From the NCBI GenBank assembly GCA_903882345.1, contig CAIRWO010000021.1, positions 1 through 5,724 of the forward strand: DNA of 5,724 bases, written 5' to 3'. Position 1 is the first letter of the stretch. Each line of letters opens with the position of its first letter. The notes under the pieces are model-generated. The model ran no database searches, was not told where the DNA came from, and worked only from the letters and a program-made list of their open reading frames with translations. Below, piece after piece: positions 1 to 4,961 of this stretch. Origin of the DNA: Candidatus Omnitrophota bacterium (lineage in GTDB: Bacteria > Omnitrophota > Gorgyraeia > Gygaellales > Profunditerraquicolaceae). The position numbers were made by a program, and so were the translations under genes.

Positions 1-844
1 CTACGAGAAGGAAGACGCTAAGGTCTCCGTGTTCGACCATGGCCTTTTGTACGGAGACGGGGTCTTTGAGGGTATCCGTTCTTACAACCGGTTAGTGTTT
101 AAACTAAAGGAGCATATCGAGAGGCTGTTTGAGTCTGCCCATTCGATCATGCTTAAAATTCCTCTGGATAAAGAGCAAATGATCAAGGCGGTGTTAGCCA
201 CCCTGCGCGCCAACGGCCTAAAAGACGCTTATATCCGCCTTGTGGTTACGCGGGGCGAAGGCGACCTGGGGCTTGACCCGCGCAAGTGCACGGGAAGACC
301 TACGGTGATCATTATTACCGATAAGATCAAGCTTTACCCGGAGAAATTTTATCAGGACGGGCTTTCGATTATTACCGTGCCGACAATAAGAAATCTGCCT
401 GAGGCGGTAAACCCGCAGATCAAGTCCCTGAATTATCTGAATAATATTTTAGCCAAGATCGAAGCCACGAATTCCGGCTATGAAGAAGCGATCATGCTGG
501 ATTCTTTAGGTTATGTTGCCGAATGCACGGGAGACAATATTTTTATTGTGCGGGATAAGCATCTTTATACACCGCCGCAGTGCATGGGCAGCCTCCGGGG
601 GATTACCCGCGACGCAGTGATGGAGATTGCGCAGAAGAATAAAATTCACGTGCATGAGCATGTGCTTACGCGCCATGAGCTCTTTATTTCCGATGAATGT
701 TTCCTTACCGGTACGGCCGCGGAAATTATCCCGGTGGTTAAGGTAGACGGCCGCGTGATCGGCAGCGGCAGGCCCGGTAGCGTTACGCTTGGCCTGATGA
801 AGAAATTCAAGGAAATGACAAAGACGGCGGGAGTGAAATATTAA
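1..844 (+). CDS. ilvE: Branched-chain amino-acid aminotransferase (class IV PLP enzyme), 5'-truncated by window edge
   Basis: This enzyme transfers the amino group between leucine, isoleucine or valine and 2-oxoglutarate, the last step of branched-chain amino-acid synthesis, in the cytoplasm. The frame is open from base 2 to the TAA at 842-844, about 280 residues. The true start lies outside the window: homology-like sequence (YEKEDAKVS) runs on upstream of the first in-window start-like codon, a GTG at 29. Visible family marks, numbered from that GTG, are FDHGLLYGDGVFEGIR at the front, RGEGDLGLDP near residue 75, the PLP-binding lysine in KSLNYLNN (Lys132), the class IV signature around ECTGDNIF (Glu166, then Asn170), and the phosphate-binding FLTGTAAEI near 226-234. 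The arrangement matches IlvE better than D-amino-acid aminotransferase or aminodeoxychorismate lyase, though substrate cannot be proved from sequence. About 20-25 N-terminal residues are probably missing. It lies 52 bases before mcsA on the same strand, where Firmicutes usually carry ctsR; a metabolic link to the following genes is not obvious. Confidence 0.93.
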   Translation, partial: YEKEDAKVSVFDHGLLYGDGVFEGIRSYNRLVFKLKEHIERLFESAHSIMLKIPLDKEQMIKAVLATLRANGLKDAYIRLVVTRGEGDLGLDPRKCTGRPTVIIITDKIKLYPEKFYQDGLSIITVPTIRNLPEAVNPQIKSLNYLNNILAKIEATNSGYEEAIMLDSLGYVAECTGDNIFIVRDKHLYTPPQCMGSLRGITRDAVMEIAQKNKIHVHEHVLTRHELFISDECFLTGTAAEIIPVVKVDGRVIGSGRPGSVTLGLMKKFKEMTKTAGVKY

Positions 845-872
845 CACCCGACTTTAAAGGACAAGTCGGTGT
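844..872 (+). other. Imperfect hairpin in the ilvE-mcsA gap
   Basis: The arm at 844-854 (ACACCCGACTT) pairs with 863-872 (AAGTCGGTGT): ten base pairs with one bulged C at about 847, around an 8-base loop. It begins at the last base of the ilvE stop codon. No run of T follows, so it does not look like an intrinsic terminator. A second small stem (GCGC at 873-876 with GCGC at 882-885) lies directly after it and ends one base before the mcsA ribosome-binding site. Possible roles are a 3'-end stabiliser, an RNA-processing point or a translation modulator; the sequence does not decide between them. Confidence 0.4.
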
Positions 873-886
873 GCGCTTACTGCGCT

Positions 887-892
887 AGGAGG
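887..892 (+). promoter_or_regulatory. Strong ribosome-binding site of mcsA
   Basis: A full AGGAGG lies 4 bases before the ATG at 897, and the overlapping GGAG extends it to 894. The gap is a little short, but the strength of the match and the N-terminal CxxC zinc motif directly after the ATG fix the start. Confidence 0.8.
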
Positions 893-896
893 AGTA

Positions 897-1436
897 ATGT
901 TGTGTGATGTCTGCGGTAAAAACCAGGCGACTGTCCACCTCACGGAAATCGTCGACGATCAGATGACCGAACTGCACCTTTGCGAAGAATGCGCCCGCCA
1001 AAAGAGCGAACAGATGGAGCAGCAGTTCGGTTTAAGCGATCTTCTGGCAGGCATGGCGGAATTCACCAAGCCGGTCCAGGATAAAGAGATGGTCTCGGTT
1101 AAGTGTAAGAAATGCGGGCTTACCTTTACCGATTTCAAAAAGATCGGCAGGCTCGGCTGCAGTGAATGTTACAACGCATTCAGGAAATATCTGGCGCCTT
1201 TGCTGAAAAGGATACACGGCTCCAGCGTGCATATGGGCAAGAAACCGTTGACAATAGGCGGTATTGCGCCGAAAGAAGACAAAGAAAGCGACCTGTCGCT
1301 GTTGCGCCAGAGGCTGCAGAAGGCGGTTGAGGCAGAGGAATTTGAAGAGGCGGCTTCTTTGCGCGACCAGATAAGGCAGCTGGAAAAACAACAGCAGGCG
1401 GCGCCGCCTGCGCCTGATGAAGGAAAAAAGGAATAA
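897..1436 (+). CDS. mcsA: McsA, zinc-binding activator of the protein-arginine kinase McsB
   Basis: McsA binds McsB and activates its arginine kinase activity in the cytoplasm; in Firmicutes it also helps McsB deliver targets to ClpC. At 179 residues it is close to the roughly 185 of the Bacillus subtilis protein. Two four-cysteine zinc sites are complete: Cys3/Cys6 with Cys29/Cys32, and Cys70/Cys73 with Cys88/Cys91. A conserved HxGK-type stretch (HMGKKP, about 112-117) follows. Residues about 134-167 form a coiled UVR motif of the UvrB/UvrC type, with core EEFEEAASLRDQI. The tail is rich in Gln, Ala, Pro and Lys and looks disordered. The start is set by AGGAGG at 887-892. The stop is 3 bases before mcsB, so the two are almost certainly co-translated, as expected for partners in one complex. 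No residue expected of the family is missing. The UVR alone could suggest a UvrB/UvrC relative, but the paired zinc sites and the neighbours mcsB and clpC make McsA secure. Confidence 0.95.
   Translation: MLCDVCGKNQATVHLTEIVDDQMTELHLCEECARQKSEQMEQQFGLSDLLAGMAEFTKPVQDKEMVSVKCKKCGLTFTDFKKIGRLGCSECYNAFRKYLAPLLKRIHGSSVHMGKKPLTIGGIAPKEDKESDLSLLRQRLQKAVEAEEFEEAASLRDQIRQLEKQQQAAPPAPDEGKKE
1341..1370 (+). repeat. UVR-motif segment in mcsA, near-identical to one in clpC
   Basis: These 30 bases encode FEEAASLRDQ and match 3849-3878 in clpC (FEKAASLRDQ) at 28 of 30 positions by direct comparison. One difference changes Glu to Lys, the other is a silent Leu codon change. The protein-level likeness is normal for UVR motifs; the shared codon choice is what stands out. 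Confidence 0.7.
1428..1432 (+). promoter_or_regulatory. Ribosome-binding site of mcsB inside the mcsA end
   Basis: AAGGA lies 7 bases before the ATG at 1440 and overlaps the last mcsA codons. It is weaker than the sites of mcsA and clpC, consistent with mcsB relying partly on ribosomes finishing mcsA 3 bases upstream. Confidence 0.6.
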
Positions 1437-1439
1437 ATC

Positions 1440-2489
1440 ATGAAATTAAACGATCTGATGAACCATACCAGTGAATGGCTGAAAGGCACGGGCCCGAATT
1501 CCGATATTGTCATCTCCAGCCGTATCCGGCTGGCGAGGAACCTTGATAAATACCCTTTTCCCCACTGGGCGAAGAAAGAACAGTCGCAGGAAGTTAACTT
1601 GACAATAGAAGAAGCAAAGGCAAAGGTTGACTTTCTTAAAAATACCACGACTTTCCAGCTGGCGGGTATGGATGCGGTAGATAAGCAATTCTTCGTAGAG
1701 AGACACTTGATGTCTTATGAACACGCGCAGCGGCAGGACAGCAAGGCGGTAATTATCGACGATGAAGAAATAATCTCGATTATGGTCAACGAAGAAGACC
1801 ATATGCGTATACAGGTGATGCAGTCCGGCTTTAATATTTTCGAGGCATGGAATATTATCAACAGGATCGACGATGCCTTAAGCCAGCAGTTGTCTTATGC
1901 CTTTTCTTCCGAATGGGGGTATCTCACCTGCTGCCCGACAAATACGGGAACGGGTATGCGCGGCTCGGTAATGCTGCATTTGCCGGCGCTGGTGATGACC
2001 CGGCATATTAACCGGGTTCTGGCGGCTATCGCGAAGTTAAGCTTTACCACGCGCGGGCTTTACGGTGAAGGCACGCAGGCAAGCGGAAATTTTTTTCAGA
2101 TCTCCAATCAGGTTTCCCTTGGCCACAGCGAGGAGGAGATCATTGATAATATTAACGGGCTGATCCGCCAGATCATCGAACAGGAGCAGCAGGCGCGGGA
2201 ATCGCTGGTGCATCAGAACCGGGCAATGCTCGAAGACCGGGTTAACCGTTCCTTCGGGATCTTAAAGAGCGCATATATCATTTCCAGCCAGGAAACCGTG
2301 GAGCTCATGTCAATGCTCAGGCTGGGCTCTGACCTTGGGATGATTAAAAATATCGGCCGGCGCACGGTCAACGAATTGTTTATTGTTACCCAGCCGGCGC
2401 ATTTACAAAAACTGGAAAATCGTAAGTTGACACAACAGGAGAGGGATGTAAGAAGGGCGTCACTGATCAGGGAAAGATTAAAAATATAA
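1440..2489 (+). CDS. mcsB: McsB, protein-arginine kinase (ATP:guanido phosphotransferase family)
   Basis: McsB phosphorylates arginine side chains of proteins with ATP; in Firmicutes the phospho-arginine mark sends damaged or regulatory proteins to ClpC-ClpP. It shares a fold with creatine and arginine kinases. At 349 residues it is slightly shorter than the roughly 363 of B. subtilis. Visible motifs in order: SSRIRLARN (26-34, nucleotide binding), NEEDHMRIQ (117-125, catalytic glutamate), CCPTNTGTGMRGSV (164-177, with the conserved active-site Cys165), and LYGEGTQASGNFFQISN (207-223, with the second catalytic Glu210). Near the C-terminus RDVRRA (335-340) fits the RDxxRA motif of the allosteric phospho-arginine pocket that separates bacterial McsB from metabolite kinases. 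There is no N-terminal substrate-specificity domain as in creatine kinase. It follows mcsA by 3 bases and precedes clpC by 42. The complete active site argues for a working kinase; actual targets cannot be read from the sequence. Confidence 0.96.
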   Translation: MKLNDLMNHTSEWLKGTGPNSDIVISSRIRLARNLDKYPFPHWAKKEQSQEVNLTIEEAKAKVDFLKNTTTFQLAGMDAVDKQFFVERHLMSYEHAQRQDSKAVIIDDEEIISIMVNEEDHMRIQVMQSGFNIFEAWNIINRIDDALSQQLSYAFSSEWGYLTCCPTNTGTGMRGSVMLHLPALVMTRHINRVLAAIAKLSFTTRGLYGEGTQASGNFFQISNQVSLGHSEEEIIDNINGLIRQIIEQEQQARESLVHQNRAMLEDRVNRSFGILKSAYIISSQETVELMSMLRLGSDLGMIKNIGRRTVNELFIVTQPAHLQKLENRKLTQQERDVRRASLIRERLKI

Positions 2490-2502
2490 TTATCGGCTCA
2501 CC

Positions 2503-2512
2503 ATATTAATAT
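2503..2512 (+). other. AT-only palindrome before the clpC ribosome-binding site
   Basis: ATATTAATAT is a perfect 10-base palindrome in the 42-base mcsB-clpC gap, 5 bases upstream of AGGAGG. It could help keep the ribosome-binding site unpaired or be a protein-binding half-site. No -35 element sits at the right distance, so I do not call a promoter, and a 10-base AT palindrome may be chance. Confidence 0.25.
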
Positions 2513-2516
2513 ATTT

Positions 2517-2524
2517 TAGGAGGA
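2517..2524 (+). promoter_or_regulatory. Strong ribosome-binding site of clpC
   Basis: TAGGAGGA, containing a full AGGAGG at 2518-2523, lies 8 bases before the ATG at 2532, near-ideal spacing within an AT-rich leader. It fixes the clpC start and suggests independent, efficient translation. Confidence 0.85.
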
Positions 2525-2531
2525 ATAAGAA

Positions 2532-4961
2532 ATGTTTAACAGATTTACGGAACGCGCGAGGAAAGTCATCATATTGGCAAAAGAAGAAGCCAGGCGGTTT
2601 AACCATGATTATATCGGTACCGAACATATACTTCTTGGTTTAATTCGTGAAGGTGAAGGCGTAGCTGCGGCAGTGCTGCAAAAGTTGGGTGTTTCTTTGG
2701 AAAACATCCGGCTGGAAGTGGAAAAACTCGTGCAGCCCGGCCCGACCACGCAGATTATCGGAGACATTCCTTTTACTCCCCGCGCAAAGAAGGCCCTTGA
2801 GCTTGCCGCCGAAGAAGCGCGCTCACTGGGGCACAATTATATCGGCACCGAGCATCTTTTGCTGGGTTTAATCCGTGAGGGCGAAGGCGTTGCTTCGCAG
2901 GTTTTGCTGAACCTTGGCCTGGATTTGAACCGTGTAAGAAACGAAGTAATGGAGCTTTTGGGTTCGGCATTACCGGGGATGGCCGGTGGCGGCGGACCCG
3001 GACAACAGGTAAAATCAAAGACCCCTGCCCTGGATGCCTTTGGCAGGGATTTGACTGTTTTGGCAAGGGACAATAAACTTGATCCGGTGATTAACCGCAG
3101 GGCTGAGATCGAGCGGGTGATCCAGATCTTAAGCCGCCGCACAAAAAATAATCCCGTGCTTTTAGGCGAAGCGGGCGTCGGTAAGACCGCGATTGTTGAG
3201 GGACTGGCGCAGGCGATCATTGCCGGTAACGTCCCGGAGATCTTAAGAGGCAAGCGCATGGTCGTCTTGGACCTGGCACTGATGGTCGCCGGGACAAAAT
3301 ACCGCGGCCAGTTTGAAGAGCGGATCAAGGCGGTAATGGAGGAGATAAAACGTTCTCAGGACGTGATCATCTTTATCGATGAGCTGCATACCTTAGTCGG
3401 CGCGGGCGCCGCAGAAGGGGCGATCGATGCCTCGAATATTTTAAAGCCGGCGCTTTCCCGCGGGGAAATGCAGTGTATCGGCGCAACTACCCTTGATGAA
3501 TACAGGAAATATATTGAGAAAGACGCGGCCCTGGAGCGCCGCTTTCAGACGATTATGGTGGAGCCGCCTTCGGTTGATCAGACTATTGAAATACTTAAAG
3601 GGCTGCGCGATAGATACGAGGCGCATCACCGTGTTACCTTTAAAGATGAAGCGTTGGAAGCAGCGGCAAAACTTTCCGACCGCTATATTTCCGGCAGGTT
3701 CCTTCCGGATAAGGCAATCGACATCATGGATGAGGCCGGCTCGCGGGCGCGGCTGAATGTTTTGATCGTGCCGCCGGAAATCAAAAAACTTGAGGAAAAA
3801 GTCGAAGGCCTAAGGAAAGAAAAAGAGTCATTTATTAAAAGCCAGGATTTTGAAAAGGCGGCTTCTCTGCGCGACCAGGAAAGGCTCACCCGTCAGGAAC
3901 TGGAAAAGCTCAATAAAGAATGGTCGCAGGCAAAAGATAAAATGCGGCCGGAGGTCAATGAAGAAGATATTGCCAAGATCATCGCGCAATGGACAGGTAT
4001 CCCGATCTTTCGCCTGGAAGAAAAAGAAGGCGAAAAGCTGCTGAAGATTGAAGATGAGCTGCACAAGCGCGTGATCGGACAGGAGGAAGCGATAAGTACG
4101 ATTGCCCATGCCATTAGGCGTTCGCGTGCCGGTATCAAAGATCCCCGCAGGCCCATCGGTTCGTTTATTTTCCTCGGGCCGACAGGCGTGGGAAAGACAT
4201 TACTGGCGCGGGCATTGGCAGAATTTATGTTCGGCGACGAAGATGCGCTCCTACAGCTGGATATGTCGGAGTATATGGAAAAATTTAATGTCTCACGTCT
4301 TGTGGGTGCTCCTCCCGGATACGTCGGGTATGAAGAAGGCGGCCAGCTTACGGAAAAAGTCAGGCGCCGGCCGTATTCGGTAATTCTCCTTGATGAAATT
4401 GAAAAGGCGCATCCGGACGTCTTTAACCTCCTGCTTCAGGTGTTTGAAGACGGCAGGCTTACCGACAGCTTCGGCAGGAAAGTTGATTTCCGTAACACGG
4501 TAATGATCATGACCTCCAATATCGGAGCAGAGACGATCCGTAAAACCAGCTCCCTCGGATTTAAGACGCAAAAAGAAGAGATCACCTATCAGGACATGAA
4601 GGATAAACTTCTTGAGGAGGTTAAGCGGACGTTTAAGCCGGAGTTCTTGAACCGCCTGGATGATACTATCGTTTTCCGGCCGCTGGTAAAAGAAGACCTT
4701 ATGAAAATCATCGATATCGAGATCAATTATGTTGCCGCTCGGCTTAAAGAACAGGGTATTTCTCTGGAGGTTTCGCAGGAAGCGAAAGACTTCCTGATTG
4801 AAAAAGGTTTTGATCCGGTTTTCGGGGCAAGGCCGTTAAAGCGCACGATCCAAAGGTTCCTGGAAGATCCTTTGGCTTCCGAGATCATCTCTAAGAAGTT
4901 CAAGGATGGCTCAAAAGTCAGGGTATCGCGTAAATATGATGAGCTTTTGTTTGAACAATGA
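2532..4961 (+). CDS. clpC: ClpC, AAA+ unfoldase of the Clp protease (Hsp100 class)
   Basis: ClpC forms ATP-driven hexamers that unfold proteins and thread them into ClpP. Its 809 residues match the usual 810 or so. The N-domain (about 1-145) carries two Clp_N repeats, each with YIGTEH; Glu31 and Glu107 correspond to the glutamates that bind phospho-arginine in B. subtilis ClpC. A Gly-rich linker (149-157) leads to the first ATPase domain: Walker A GEAGVGKT (212-219), pore loop KYRG (256-259), Walker B ending Asp283-Glu284, arginine fingers at Arg336/Arg337. The middle domain (about 415-466) is a short coiled coil with a UVR motif (FEKAASLRDQ, from 440), as in ClpC and unlike the long ClpB middle domain. 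The second ATPase domain has Walker A GPTGVGKT (549-556), pore loop GYVG (596-599), Walker B VILLDE (617-622), Arg708 and sensor-2 GARPLKR (765-771). LGF at 675-677 fits the ClpP-docking loop, so it should be a protease partner and not a ClpB-type disaggregase. No zinc finger, so not ClpE. McsA and McsB upstream are its known adaptors. The stop overlaps the next start. Confidence 0.98.
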   Translation: MFNRFTERARKVIILAKEEARRFNHDYIGTEHILLGLIREGEGVAAAVLQKLGVSLENIRLEVEKLVQPGPTTQIIGDIPFTPRAKKALELAAEEARSLGHNYIGTEHLLLGLIREGEGVASQVLLNLGLDLNRVRNEVMELLGSALPGMAGGGGPGQQVKSKTPALDAFGRDLTVLARDNKLDPVINRRAEIERVIQILSRRTKNNPVLLGEAGVGKTAIVEGLAQAIIAGNVPEILRGKRMVVLDLALMVAGTKYRGQFEERIKAVMEEIKRSQDVIIFIDELHTLVGAGAAEGAIDASNILKPALSRGEMQCIGATTLDEYRKYIEKDAALERRFQTIMVEPPSVDQTIEILKGLRDRYEAHHRVTFKDEALEAAAKLSDRYISGRFLPDKAIDIMDEAGSRARLNVLIVPPEIKKLEEKVEGLRKEKESFIKSQDFEKAASLRDQERLTRQELEKLNKEWSQAKDKMRPEVNEEDIAKIIAQWTGIPIFRLEEKEGEKLLKIEDELHKRVIGQEEAISTIAHAIRRSRAGIKDPRRPIGSFIFLGPTGVGKTLLARALAEFMFGDEDALLQLDMSEYMEKFNVSRLVGAPPGYVGYEEGGQLTEKVRRRPYSVILLDEIEKAHPDVFNLLLQVFEDGRLTDSFGRKVDFRNTVMIMTSNIGAETIRKTSSLGFKTQKEEITYQDMKDKLLEEVKRTFKPEFLNRLDDTIVFRPLVKEDLMKIIDIEINYVAARLKEQGISLEVSQEAKDFLIEKGFDPVFGARPLKRTIQRFLEDPLASEIISKKFKDGSKVRVSRKYDELLFEQ
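3849..3878 (+). repeat. UVR-motif segment in clpC, partner of the mcsA copy
   Basis: Encodes residues 440-449 of ClpC in the middle domain, the region that docks adaptors in Firmicutes ClpC. It matches 1341-1370 in mcsA at 28 of 30 bases; flanking bases diverge quickly, so the shared block is short. Confidence 0.7.
4958..4961 (+). other. ATGA stop-start overlap of clpC and mlaE
   Basis: The clpC stop TGA (4959-4961) overlaps the mlaE start ATG (4958-4960). The 18 bases before the ATG show no Shine-Dalgarno match, and the mlaE frame is closed by a TGA at 4952-4954, so no earlier start is possible. Translation of mlaE probably depends on ribosomes that finish clpC. Confidence 0.75.

Noticed and set aside
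844..885. Rho-independent terminator after ilvE
   Set aside because: A stem is present but no T-run follows it, and the next gene starts within 25 bases of its end.
1248..1253. TTGACA resembling a -35 promoter box (also at 1599-1604 and 2427-2432)
   Set aside because: All three lie inside coding sequence and I see no good -10 box at 16-18 bases downstream of the two I checked closely (1599 and 2427); the motif arises from ordinary codons.
1169..1648. Open frame of 159 codons on the minus strand across the mcsA-mcsB junction
   Set aside because: Both plus-strand genes are secure there; the predicted product, rich in Ser and Phe, is typical of an antisense shadow.
2131..2138. AGGAGGAG inside mcsB as an internal ribosome-binding site (a similar GAGGAGG occurs at 4614-4620 in clpC)
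   Set aside because: The TTG at 2143 opens a frame of only six codons before a stop, and the clpC site has no start codon at usable spacing; both are Glu-Glu codon runs in conserved protein.
2503..2515. AT-rich stretch before clpC as a -10 promoter element
   Set aside because: Several TATAAT-like hexamers can be drawn, but none has a -35-like sequence at proper spacing; an AT-rich translation leader is simpler.
2837..3328. Open frame of 163 codons on the minus strand opposite clpC
   Set aside because: It lies wholly inside conserved ClpC sequence (second Clp_N repeat and first ATPase domain) and its product is low-complexity with no family likeness.
2532..4961. ClpB, ClpA or ClpE as alternative identity for the large AAA+ gene
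   Set aside because: The short UVR-bearing middle domain and the LGF loop argue against ClpB, the presence of a middle domain against ClpA, and the lack of an N-terminal zinc finger against ClpE; mcsAB upstream supports ClpC.
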